64,000 bases of DNA from Bidens hawaiensis (Eukaryota > Streptophyta > Magnoliopsida > Asterales > Asteraceae), in contig JAIQDT010000106.1 of the NCBI GenBank assembly GCA_021521415.1, forward strand, positions 1,353,001-1,417,000, in the 5' to 3' direction. The notes beneath the pieces were generated by a model, which saw only the letters and a program-made list of their open reading frames with translations, did no database searches and was not told the origin of the DNA. Every line of letters begins with the position of its first letter. Positions within the stretch are counted from its first letter, which is position 1. Positions 44,344 through 55,171 of the stretch are shown here, piece by piece. The translations under genes were made by a program, and so were the position numbers.

Positions 44344-45509
44344 TGTCGATGTTCGGATCTTGATATTGAATCGGAAGAAGAATGTGGAATTTGTATGGAA
44401 GCTAATGACAAGCTTGTGCTACCGACATGTACACATGCTATGTGTTCCAATTGCTATAATGTCTGGTATGGTAACAGGATATTGGGGATTATTATATGTA
44501 ACCCGTTTAATAAACATGTCATGTTTGAGTTGATGTGTTTTAACCCGTTTGCTTAAAACATGTCAACTTGTTTAAAATTAGAGCAATATATGGCAATTGT
44601 GACCCATAAACATAAAAATATCCTTTTGGGTTGATTTGGGTTTAAGCGAAATGCTTAATGGGTTAAAATGGGTCACACTAAAAAAATAAAAAGTTGGAAC
44701 GGGCCCAAATGGGTCAAGAGAAAAATGGGAATGGGTCAGAATGGGTTGAGATAAAAACGCCCCTCAAAAAAGAATTCAAAAAAAAAAAATCATAACTCAA
44801 AATATAAATAAAAAACAAAAGATACAAAAAACTAAAATGTTTCCTCTGTTGTCCTCGTTAAAACAAAAAAAAAGGTCTGAAACCGTTTTGACCAATTCCG
44901 ACCCTGACCCGTTTCGACCCGAACCAAAACAACCATTTTTTAATTGACCCATTCTGACCCGAACCAAAACAACCCTTTTTTAATTGACCCATTCCGACCC
45001 TAACCCGTTCTGACCCGAACCAAAATAACCTTTTTTTAATTGACCCATTCCGACCCTGACCGTTCCGACCCGAACCAAAACAGCCTTTTTTTTAATTGAG
45101 ACCCGAACCAAAACAACCTTTTTTTAATAGACCCATTCCGACCCATGACCCGTTTCGACCCGACCCGACCCATTTGCCACCCCTATAAGGTCATCCAGCC
45201 AACCTGTTTACGACCAATCGTACGCATCTATTTTCACAAGTTGATTACAACCCATTTGCATCTTGTCGACCCGTTGGCAAAATGATTACTAAAAGCTGTT
45301 GTGGAACAAATTGCAGGCGAACAAGATCATTGTCGTGCCCGTTTTGTTGTGTCAGCCTTAGAAAAGCGGACCCGAGTGAGTTATGGGTGTATGTTAACAG
45401 AAAAGAAGTGATGGATATGGCCACAATAACATGGGGAAACCTTAAAAGATTCTTCATGTACATAGACAAGCTCCCTCTTATTGCCCCCAACTCGCCCTTC
45501 AATGCCTGA
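42280..45509 (+). CDS. RING-type E3 ubiquitin ligase, AIRP2-like
   Basis: Five exons join in phase to 255 residues: 42280-42344, 43758-43908, 44008-44074, 44174-44465 and 45317-45509. The N-terminus RTSFKDSLKLLEADIQHANT, then QMRMSYSAAAQFLLFFVQW and GVLGLLRILIYK, match the AIRP2 family. The RING is C3HC4: CGIC, PTCTHAMCSNC, then SCPFC. The C-terminus MATITWGNLKRFFMYIDKLP is also conserved. Known family role: cytosolic E3 ligase promoting ABA and drought responses; Arabidopsis AIRP2 is about 240 residues. Just before the RING, exon 4 carries a GAT trinucleotide run encoding 20 Asp broken by one Val, absent from the Arabidopsis protein as I recall it. Introns 1 and 4 carry transposons. Confidence 0.92.
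42342..43465 (+). repeat. Direct duplication within AIRP2-like intron 1
   Basis: Words starting CTGTAAGAAG, continuing GAATATTGATG, AATTAATTTGTGGGTTTTTG, GGTATAATGTAAGTATTTGC and GATTGTTTCTTGATTGG, appear at 42343-42560 and again at 43255-43460. The first copy begins at the exon 1 splice donor, so the donor sequence CTGTAAGAAG is itself duplicated at 43255. The MITE at 42572-43151 lies between the copies. Confidence 0.75.
42572..43151. mobile_element. Mutator-like MITE with exact 9 bp duplication
   Basis: The 580 bp element has long inverted arms: GGTGTATTGGTGTTTATTAA at the left, against GGTGTAATGGTTTTTATTAA read from the right. They continue with CCCAACTA, ACGAATTG and TTTGTTCCCAAC pairs. 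It is flanked by TTTATCTTA on both sides (42563-42571 and 43152-43160). No coding potential. Confidence 0.88.
44277..44340 (+). repeat. Coding (GAT)n microsatellite in AIRP2-like exon 4
   Basis: About 20 GAC/GAT codons, 16 of them uninterrupted GAT, giving a poly-Asp tract just upstream of the RING finger. The length is likely polymorphic. Confidence 0.95.
44560..45188. repeat. hAT-type repeat with GACCCGTTCCGACCCGAACC interior (AIRP2-like intron 4)
   Basis: The right end CCCATTTGCCACCCCTA resembles hAT-MITE ends. The interior has five or more copies of TTTTTTAATTGACCCATTC plus CGACCCGAACCAAAACAACC, and a left half in the opposite sense (GGGTTGATTTGGGTTTAAGC, AATGGGTCAGAATGGGTTG). No left terminus or target duplication identified. 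Confidence 0.6.
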
Positions 45510-47761
45510 CTCATATTTGAGGTAGAATATATATATATATTTATATACGTACACCGGACTCATTTGAGTCATTTCTCGGTGTTTATAAAAGCAAATTTGT
45601 ATTTATAAAAGCAAATTCGTGATGATCGCTAATGTTCTATACTCGGCGTTTTGGTGGTCGTCGTGGACTTAGCTTTCTTATGTGAACGGACCGCGGAGGG
45701 TTTAGAAGTGGTTTTGATGTGTAAGTGCATTTGTGAGGTGGTTAAAATGGTTGCAATTTATTTATTTGTTTGTTTGTGGGAGTGTATGTTTTGATTTTGT
45801 ATTTAAGATTTGAATATACAAAAATATGAATAATGGATAAAGCATTTTAGGGATTTAGTTTACAAGTCATAGGCCATCTATTTGGAATATCAAAATTGTA
45901 ATAAATTGGATTAAAAGTTTATTTCTATTAAAGTTGTGTTTAATATGATTACTTTTTAAAATTTAAATTTGTACATGGATGTTTGAAGTTATTAACAAAA
46001 GTAATGCTTCTGATTCGGTCAGACTTAAGAGTGTATTTTTATCCATTCAGCTTTAAAACTACGCTGAACGAGAAGAAAGATCTAATTATCCACGCATAGA
46101 AACATCAAACAAAAAAATGACAATGATTTTCAATTGATTCAATTGCTAAAAATACTACAAATATTAGCAGAAAGATTATAATTTTATATGAAAAGAGCCT
46201 TTATTTATAGACATTATTATATTAGTCTTAATATACATTTGATCAAAGTAACAAACATATAACTAAAATAAATAATATGAATCAACAGGGACTGTTTTGC
46301 TTTTTACTCTTCTTTGCCGTGGTGGACCTGAACTCTTTTTCTTCATTGGTCGGTTGTATCGTTAAATATAAAAGAAAAATCCGAACCGGGTCAGGTCACA
46401 TAATCAGATGTGCCTTACATATAAATTTATAGCCACTTGAATATGAATAAAAGAGCGAGCAGGTGCACGACTGCTTGACCTGATATACCCATTTTTACCC
46501 AACATTTCTGCAACTCACGACTAAAGGTCATATGACAGCAACCTTAACGTTTCTTCTGAGACTCACCCCCTTCGATATTAAAGCGAGATAAATGCAAGGT
46601 TGCAAAAGTCGCTAGGCGGATTCTAGGCGCCTGATTGGGGAGTTGGGTGTCCTCGTAGTACTCAGAAGAAACGTTAAGGTTGCTGTCGAAGAGTACTCGG
46701 AAATGGTAAATGTAAAGAAAATTAATTTTTTGGATACTATATATATGTCAATATCATAAGTATACTAATATTTATAACAAAAAAAGTGAATAACAATATA
46801 AATAAAAAAAATACATTTTTAAATACTAAATTATTCTAAAATTTTCTAATCATTAACTAAAAAAAAGTTATATTCTATTTTTAATAATATAGAAATATGA
46901 ATTATGTTTTATTTTCTAAGTTAAAATTGGCCCAAGTTGACCGACTAGATGTGATTCTGGCTGATGTTGACCATATTTGGTCGATTCTTAGTAACTAGGC
47001 GAAGTTAAAGAAAACCTCCTCGGCGTCGTACCTTGTAGCTAGTACTCGGTCTTGAAGACCTACTTTTACAACATTGGATAAATGTGATCTGGTTTCTAAA
47101 CAAGGCCATATAACCCTTAGTTGTTGTTATTATTATTATTATTCAAATGGGGTGCGTTAAAATCGTAGCTACTCGAATATTAAAAAAAATGGCAAACTTG
47201 GCGCATGAGGCTCCCACATGCACGAGGTCCACGAGGTATCGGCCTATTTGGGCATAATTGCGCATCTTACCTTGCATTTCTGTGATACACTGTTTCCAAA
47301 ACTCTAACAGTCTAACCTATACCTTCAAGTCACATGACAACAACCTTAACATTGCTACAACACTCGTCCCATAAAATACTAAAACCAACTAAATACAATC
47401 CGGTTTTAAACAAGCCATACTCAACAATAAATAAATTTATAATGGTGGTTCACTTCATCATACTTCCACATTATTCAAGAATCATTCATCTACCTATAAT
47501 AAAACCACTTTAATACTTTCCAAAAGGTAACACATTTTATCATTATTAATTTCACAAGATAACATATTTGGCACTAAAATCTTTTTAAAAATGGAAAATC
47601 AGGTAGTCAGGTCCCACTGTACCACTTGTGCATTATACACCACTTGTACTGATCTCCCATTGGTCACTTGTTCCATATAACTCAACCCCACTTCACAACA
47701 CACATCCAGATTCCCGGAATCTCAAGCTTTAAGGCTAAAGAAACCTTTTTTTTCCGGTGAC
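45510..47761. other. Intergenic: AIRP2-like 3' UTR, repeats, allantoinase promoter
   Basis: A 27 bp inverted repeat GACAGCAACCTTAACGTTTC... lies at about 46534-46560, with its complement at about 46657-46683. GGTTGCAAAAGTCGCTAGGC (46600) and ACCTACTTTTACAAC (47060) may be the ends of a MITE around 46600-47075. No gene recognised. The last few hundred bases before 47762 should include the allantoinase promoter. Confidence 0.45.
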
Positions 47762-50700
47762 ATGGAAGCTGGAACATGGAGGTTTCTTGTGTCTTTCTTC
47801 CCACTGCTTATATATTTGCTATACATATTATATTCTGCTTATAGCTCTCCACAGGTTTGTGTTATTTGTTTATTGTTTGTGATATGTAAACCCTATTTGT
47901 TAAGAGTGATTGTTGATTTATTAATATTAATATTAATATGGTTTATGTCAATAATCTTTATGTTTTAATATGATTCCCTAGGTGGTTTGTGGATTTTGTT
48001 GGAGTGTGTGTAATGATGAGAGTTGTGTAATTTGATTAATTAGGCCATGTGTAGTAAATGGGGAAGATTTTCGATAAGTGACGCCACGTCAGCAAAAGGG
48101 CGATTTTCATTTGGCGATTTTCATTTTAGCAGTGTAGTGGTTTTGTAGCCTACACACACACACACATATATATATATAACACAACATATTAGAAAATATT
48201 ATTTCCAAACTCAAACCAGGCGATAAATAGATGTCGCCCCCCCCCCCCCCCCAACAAATCGGCTGGGGGCGGTGTTCAAGCCAAAATTCGTCCACTTTGT
48301 CGCCCACTACTCTTGCTCTTAGGGTGATGTTATAGATACACCACCCGAAGAGTGTACACAACCCCTGGCACGTTATATGGGCCATGTGATTGAGCGGAAA
48401 ATGGCCGTACGAGCAGTGTTAAGATTTGCCCTTCATTTGACCCGTATGGCTATTTTCATACCGTACAGCTAGTATGACATGTCGGTGATATCTGGATAAT
48501 GGATAATATAACATGTTAGTGGTGTTTGTTTAGCTGCCACTTAGTTAGCGGTGAGATAATATATAGATGCTAGTTTGATTCTTTACTATTTGATAGAGTG
48601 ATTGTTGATCATTTATTAATATTAATATTAATATTAATATTAATATTAATATTAATATTAATATTAATATTAATATTAATATTAATATTAATATTAATAT
48701 TAATATTAATATTAATATATATGTGGTTTATGCCAATAATCTTTATGTTATAACATGATTCCCTAGGTGGTTTGTGGATGTTGTTGGAGAGTGTGTAATG
48801 ATGAGGGTTGGGTAATTTGAAATTAAGGTCATATTATTGGTACACATTACACAGCACCTGCCACGTCGTACGGATCATATGATTGGACGGAAATGGTCAT
48901 ACATGCCGTATGATTTACCCTTCAAACGACCCATATGGATATTCTCATGTCATACGGCCTATGGCCTGTATGACAAGTCAATAATGTCTGGATAATATGT
49001 CGGTGGTGTTTGCTTAGTTTTCCCGTAATTCGATAGTTTGATTCATTGCTGTATAAGATTGTATAATATATGGTAAAGATGATTGCTTTGTTAAGATTCA
49101 AGGTTTCAACTCATTCAATCAAATGTATCGAAAATTCATCCTAAAGATTTGATTTTTAGGCAATCTTTACATCCATAAGCACCTAAAACACGGAATGCCA
49201 ACCGACAGGGTTGTGGTGGTGGTTGGGGGGGGTATCTGATCTGTTTTTCTGTGTCACATGCACTTGCTAGCAATTTGAAACATGGCAATGAGACACTTGA
49301 TTTGACATATATAACTTGTCATATATTGTTGTATTATCATGTATGAGTTAACTTTATATGAAATGTGTATTCAACAGCCGACAACAAGTGGATGCAGCCT
49401 TCTTCCTCATCATCATTACTGGATCGCTAGCAAACGTATCGTGACACCTCATGAGATATTTTCTGGTGCAGGTAACGACCGTGACGAAATTTATGAATAT
49501 AAATAAGCTGATTATTCTTGGTGGATTCAAAATTACTAAATTACCCCTAAAATATGTAAAACTTGTAATGAGTTTTAAATTTGGAAAAGTAACAGAACTT
49601 TAAAAGTCAACTGCTTTTCGTGTCGATTTGGTTAATATTATTGATTTTTCAAATGGACAGTTGAAATTAATGGCGGGAGCATCATATCTTTGGTTAAAGA
49701 AAAGGATTGGCTCGAAAGAGTCAAGAATGGGCCTGTGATTGATTATAGAGAAGCCGTTGTGATGCCTGGTTTAATCGACGTGTAAGAAAATTCCCATAAA
49801 TTCTATTCATAGAATATAATATCAAAAATATAAACTTTAATGATCAAAGTGTTACAAAGTTTAAACTTTTTACATGTAAAACACGATTAATAATTTGACC
49901 GTGTGTTGACCGCAGGCATGCACATCTTGATGATCCCGGGAGGACAGAATGGGAAGGATTTCCTTCCGGAACAAAGGCTGCTGCTGCTGGTAAGTTTATT
50001 ATGTATAACTTTATTAAAATGTTAAAACAAGAGATAATTAAAAAATAATGCATCCTTAATTCATATCTTTGTTTATTTCAGGTGGGATAACAACATTAAT
50101 AGATATGCCTCTTAATAGTTATCCGTCTACTGTTTCTAAAGAAACCTTACAACTCAAGGTTAATAAGACTAATCTATACACCACAATCTTTTTTTTTTAT
50201 AATTATTTTCTCTAAAATATATATATATATATTTTATCATTACAATCCGGATGACAGTTAGAGGCTGCAAAAGGAAGGATCTTTGTTAATGTCGGTAAGC
50301 TCCTAACCTAACAAAAAAAAAATCAGTGCACGATAGCTTCAGCCCGTTTACTTATGAATCTTTACTTCTTGTACACAGGGTTTTGGGGAGGTTTAGTACC
50401 CGAAAACGCATTTAATGCAAGTATTCTAGAAAGTCTCCTAAATGCGGGTGCTCTTGGTCTAAAGGTACAAAACCAACCACATTCATATATATTCTAAAAT
50501 ACACTCAAGACTCTCGTTTCTCGTTATCTAACATATCTTAGATTGTTTCTTGAATGTATCTTTAGTCTTTCATGTGTCCTTCAGGAATCAATGACTTTCC
50601 CATGACAGATGCTAGCCATATCAAGGTACTTAAGTAGTCGAAAACGTAGTCTTCCATATTTTTTTCCCCTCAAAATTGCGTTTTTTTAATGTTTTTCGGA

Positions 50701-53575
50701 TACCTGATTTGTTTTTATAGGAGGGACTATCTGTACTGGCTAAATACAAGAGACCTTTACTTGTACATGCTGAAAAACAAGAAGAAATTGAACTGAAAGA
50801 CGGTGAAGATGATCCACGGTCATATTCTACTTATCTTAAAACCAGACCCCCCTCATGGTATGCATGGTTTCTTAATATAACACAACACGCATATGTAATA
50901 TTTGCACTTATTATATATATAGGGGAAGGTTCATGTACATTTTATTTTTAACATGAGAACGTAGGAAACAATGCCAATTTAAAAAAAATGAGAACGTAAG
51001 AAACAATACCAACTACAATGCCAATCTACATAAACAATGATTTATAATAACAAAGAAAAAAACCTAAAAATTACAACAATAGAATCAAAATCAAGAACAA
51101 AATAATAACAGCAAAAGAAAAAATCTAATAATAACAACAAAATATAAATCAGCAAATACTTATAACTTCTCATAATCGAAAATCAACAAATACGAACAAA
51201 AAATAACAGCAAACACCTATAAAAATAAACCTAATAATAACAGCAAATTGGTTCTCACTGTTTTCATATTAAGAATAAAATGTATTTCTAAAAATACATG
51301 TTTTTTTATTCAGGGAAGAAGCTGCCATTAGAGAGTTGCTATCAGTGTCGAAAGACACTAGAATTGGCGGTCCTGCGGAAGGAGCTCATGTTCACATTGT
51401 TCATCTCTCGGATTCAAAGTCTTCTTTAGACCTGATCAAGGTAAACACTTTGTGGTGCTTACAATGAAGCTAACAAATGGCTATGATTTTATTTTTTTAT
51501 TATTATTTTTTAATTTTTTTTTTCATGTGCAGGAAGCGAAAAGTAATGGTGATAGCTTAACTGTTGAAACATGCCCACATTATCTTGCCTTTTCAGCAGA
51601 AGAGATACCAGATGGCGATACTCGTTTCAAGTGTGCACCGCCCATTCGCGATGAACCAAACAGACAAAAACTCTGGGAGGCCTTATTGGTAAATTTAACT
51701 TTCATACCCATGCTGCATTACCAAAATATTTATTTGTAGTTTAAAAAAATAAAATAAAAGTTATCCACATACATACTATCCACACACCAGTGACAGGTTA
51801 TACAGGCCGTACAATATTTTTCACATATTATGCAGGTCACATAATGTTACACAGCCCGTGGAAATGTTATAAGTATACGAGCTGCTTTACAGATTGTTTA
51901 AGGTGGTCTGCAAAAGTTATACGGCCTGTATAACGTTATTGAAACTGACTGATGTGACAATGGTGTGTTGTGTCAGAAGTTATACGGCCTGTTTAACTTT
52001 AAACCGACCCGTATAGTAGCACCAGTGGCGAAGCTTGGGAGGGACTCAAAATGTATTAAAAAAATCATAAACAGGGGGGGGGGGTTCAAAATTTCGGTCA
52101 AAAACGGGAAAATTTACACTGCGTACCAAAATTTTGGGCGAAAACGGGCAAATTTACACTGTTGCGCAAAAAAACAGGGGGAGGGGGTGCAGGGCTCACT
52201 AAGCTTCGCCAATGAGTAGCACCGTATGTTAATGTATGTTGAAAAATGTAGGATGGGGATATTGACATGTTAAGCTCGGATCATTCACCATCTGTACCGG
52301 AGCTCAAACTATTTTCTGAAGGTGATTTTTTGAGGGCGTGGGGCGGCATATCTTCGTTACAGGTTAGTTATGTTTCGGGTATTTTGATACCAAAAATTTT
52401 ATTGTGTTTGTATATAATAATGAGCAAAATTTTATATTGGTTTTAGTTTGTTCTTCCTGTGACATGGTCATATGGGCTTAAACATGGTGTTACTTTAGAG
52501 AAGTTAGTTTCATGGTGGAGTGAGCAGCCTGCTAAACTTGCTAGCCAAGATCTTAAGGTAAATGATTTTTATTATTTACGCGTGTTAATATAAATGCAAA
52601 TCGTTCTTTCGCTTAACGAATGCGGAATGACAAAGTGACAATATGGTTAATACTTGCAGGGAGCTATTGAAATAGGAAAGCATGCAGATATTGTGGTTTG
52701 GGAACCCGAAAACGAGTTTGACCTTGACGAAAATCATACCGTACACGTTAAGCATCCGGTATGAGTTTCTGGTTCTTGACTTTCTTAAGTCCACTTTGAC
52801 TTTAAAAATCAATACCATTGTTAACCCGCATTACTACAAATTCATAAACTTTTGAGAAAAAAATATTATTTATGTTTAGATTTTACATAAACCGCCAGCG
52901 AAAGATAAACAATTATGTCAGGAAACTAGGGGTGCGAACGAGCCGAGCCTGAGCTCGGCTCGTTTAACTTACACAGAGCTCGAGCTCTATTTTCAAAGCT
53001 TGAGCTCGGCTCGTTTACTATTTATCAGTTATTTTTATGTAATTATAATTATTTTTATATATTTTTTTCTAATATAATTTTATGTACAAAATAATATATA
53101 TTATTTAGTTATTTTTATTTATTTTTCAGAACATTATATATATTAATTAATAATTATTAAATATATATTTTAAAAAATTATATAAATGGCAGGCTCGTTT
53201 AGGCTCACGAGCTGGCTCGAGCTCATAAGTGAAGCTCAGGCTCGGGCTCGTTTATTAAACAAGCTTACTTTTAGGCTCGAGCTTAGGCTCGATGAAGCTT
53301 TTTAACGAGCCGATCTCTAGTAGCTCGCGAGCAGATCGGCTCGTTTGCACCCCTACAGGAAACCGGTATTTTACATTCTTAAAATAACATATTTGACCAT
53401 AAAAAGTCAAAAGTCAAAATAAAAACTAACCACAACATTTTTTATGCAGAGCATATCTGCATACATGGGCTCAAGACTCACTGGAAAAGTTATGGCCACT
53501 TTTGTTAATGGAAACCTGGTTTTCGAGGACGGAAAACACGCTCCTGATGCATGCGGTACAACCATCCTAGCATGA
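47762..53575 (+). CDS. ALN: Allantoinase (EC 3.5.2.5)
   Basis: Fifteen exons join in phase to 502 residues: 47762-47854, 49378-49471, 49661-49781, 49916-49989, 50082-50158, 50258-50294, 50379-50464, 50566-50625, 50721-50857, 51314-51440, 51533-51688, 52252-52362, 52447-52557, 52660-52758 and 53450-53575. Arabidopsis ALN is about 506. The N-terminus has a hydrophobic segment ([20 protein letters not shown]), fitting the known ER association. Amidohydrolase metal ligands are visible: [20 protein letters not shown], the Lys to be carboxylated in GALGLK/SFMCPSG (near residue 194), [19 protein letters not shown] and SSDHSP. Reaction: hydrolyses allantoin to allantoate in ureide (purine) nitrogen recycling. 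All key residues present. The introns host at least three MITEs. Confidence 0.96.
47895..49020 (+). repeat. Direct duplication with (ATTAAT)n expansion in allantoinase intron 1
   Basis: Segment GTGATTGTTGAT...TTATTAATATTAATA, AATAATCTTTATGTT and GATTCCCTAGGTGGTTTGTG (47905-48040) recurs at 48600-48820. The following block, with TATAGATACACC, GTACGG words and GTCTGGATAAT (48330-48530), recurs at 48835-49020. The second copy carries a long (ATTAAT)n array at about 48616-48718. The first copy is interrupted by the MITE at 48043-48318. Confidence 0.75.
48043..48318. mobile_element. Tourist-like (Harbinger) MITE with poly-C tract
   Basis: Left GGCCATGTGTAGTAAATGG, right CGCCCACTACTCTTGCTC, flanked by TTA (48040-48042 and 48319-48321). 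The interior holds a (CA)n/(TA)n run (48153-48177) and 16 consecutive C (48237-48252). It interrupts one copy of the intron 1 duplication, so it is younger than that duplication. Confidence 0.65.
51785..52012. repeat. TTATACGGCCTGTATAAC-type repeat in allantoinase intron 11
   Basis: Palindrome-like words (GTTATACAGGCCGTAC, GTTATACGGCCTGTATAACG, GTTATACGGCCTGTTTAAC) related to the tandem repeat upstream of TRAPPC13 (23170-23940). Ends not determinable. Confidence 0.5.
52023..52214. mobile_element. Short hAT-like MITE in allantoinase intron 11
   Basis: The 192 bp element has ends CAGTGGCGAAGCTTGG and CTAAGCTTCGCCAATG, which are inverted repeats. It has an exact 8 bp duplication AGTAGCAC (52015-52022 and 52215-52222). 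It contains a run of ten or more G near 52075 and two copies of AATTTACACTG. It ends about 30 bp before the exon 12 acceptor. Confidence 0.88.
52927..53355. mobile_element. Intact hAT-like MITE, GAGCTCGGCTCG family, in allantoinase intron 14
   Basis: The 429 bp element begins TAGGGGTGCGAACGAGCC and ends ATCGGCTCGTTTGCACCCCTA. It has an exact 8 bp duplication CAGGAAAC (52919-52926 and 53356-53363). The arms are GAGCTCGGCTCG words; the centre is AT-rich. It is the best-preserved member of the family in this window and the reference for 21403, 32347 and 37164. Confidence 0.95.
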
Positions 53576-54189
53576 TCAAATAATGAAACTAACTAGTCAT
53601 TTTAACCATCAATCGATCTAGCCCGTACCTACCCGATCATGCTGCATTCAAGCGACTTTTCAGCTGAGTTTTTCGGCTTCTGCAGTTGTACTAGAGGGAA
53701 AAATTTGATGGTTATAATATTGAATATTTGCCTAAGATTTAATGAACTCATAATGTCATATGTATATATATGTGTGTTAGTTATTGTTGAACCAACAGTT
53801 CAACATAAATAACAAGAAATAATGGTTTACATTTCTCATTTTTCGTGTACTTTTTGAAGAATCTCGGGTTTCGGTTTCCTAGGTTTTTTGGTAGGAACTG
53901 AAAACCGAAAACCGAACAGAATTCAAAGGTGGCAAAACCGAACCGAAAAGTGAGTTTAATTCGGTTTGGTTTTAAACAGAAACCCGAATTTTAACAAGAT
54001 GGGTGTTCATGAGGAGAGTGTGGTATGGGTGGTGGATGATAATCAAATAAATTAGTTAATACTTAATATTTATAGTCATTGTTAAGTCATTGTTGCACAA
54101 AGTATAAGAATGCACTAATTGGATGAGTTTTAGGCTAAAAAAAAAAAAAACTGAATATCATGTCTTATTAATGTCATAAATAAGAATAT
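53576..54189. other. Allantoinase 3' UTR and flank
   Basis: Probable 3' UTR to about 53830. Then a short AACCGAAAACCGAAC-type repeat (53870-54000) and AT-rich sequence. Nothing else supported. Confidence 0.4.
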
Positions 54190-54690
54190 GGAATAATGAC
54201 CAAAATGTTCATTTGATTGTTCAATGTCGACAAAATGCTCATTACTTCATTTGATAGGCCAGTGTTGACAAAACGCCCATTTAACCAACCAATCTCCAGA
54301 ATGTCCAACCTAAAACCCGTAAATCCGATCACTTTTTGATCATTATTCGATATGATTTTTAACCAACTAGATTCTGCCACATGCCGTAAAACTGTCGGGT
54401 TGCTAGATTTTTTTGAAAAATTGCCAGAGCCGTAGGGATTATTTAGGCGTCTAATGAGATTATTTTGGCGTCCAACGAGATTTATTTTGGTGTTAGGCGA
54501 GATTTGTATTGGCTTCTGACGAGATTTTTTCTTACATGTGGCAGAATCTGGTTGGCTAAAAATCTCGTCGAGTAATGATTAAAAAGTGACCGGGACAGCA
54601 AGTTTTAGGGTATAGTTTTTGTGAATTGGTTGGTCAGGTGGACATTTTGTCAACATTGAACGATCAAATGGACCTTTTGGTCATTTTCCC
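54190..54690. mobile_element. Mutator-like MITE downstream of allantoinase
   Basis: Inverted ends GGAATAATGACCAAAATG and CTTTTGGTCATTTTCCC with further pairing (GATTGTTCAATGTCGACAAA against TTTTGTCAACATTGAACGATC). Flanks TAAGAATAT and AAAGAATAA match 7 of 9. The middle has repeated TTAGGCGTCTAA / GGCGTCCAACGAGAT words. Confidence 0.65.
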
Positions 54691-54872
54691 AAAGAATAAT
54701 TAACTCTGCACCAAAGGAGACTATAATTTGTTCAAAATGCTGAATGTTGTTAATTTGTCACATCTGCAAGTTAAAACTTAAAAAGTACTTATTTGTTCAT
54801 ATTACTTAATATTAACACTGGTTTAAAAGATTCCTTAACCTTGAATCTTGATTGAAGAACATTCTAAATATC

Positions 54873-54904
54873 AAATTAATAATAATAATAACAATAACAA
54901 TAAC

Positions 54905-54961
<57 letters not shown>
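54873..54961 (+). repeat. (AAT)n/(AAC)n microsatellite
   Basis: About 29 trinucleotide units, mainly AAT with a few AAC, in the upstream region of the TSJT1-like gene. Confidence 0.9.
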
Positions 54962-55171
54962 GGTAAGACAAGTTTTTTTTTTTCAGCGTAGCCTATGTCA
55001 TGTTTCAAACGGCATGCACATCAAAGTAAACTCAATACCTGCCACTTGCTAAATATGGTGCCACCTCACCCAACACTTTTAAACTGTATCCAATACTTAC
55101 TAACATTATATGTGGATAAACATGAACATGTGAATCCTATGTTTTCATAACTGAAAATCTACACAACAAAA

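Noticed and set aside
44202..44450. Poly-Ser minus-strand open frame
   Set aside because: Antisense of the GAT microsatellite in AIRP2-like exon 4.
42280..53575. Co-functional gene cluster of AIRP2-like ligase and allantoinase
   Set aside because: Both have links to ABA and stress biology in the literature, but adjacency of two unrelated enzymes in a plant genome is no evidence for a cluster.
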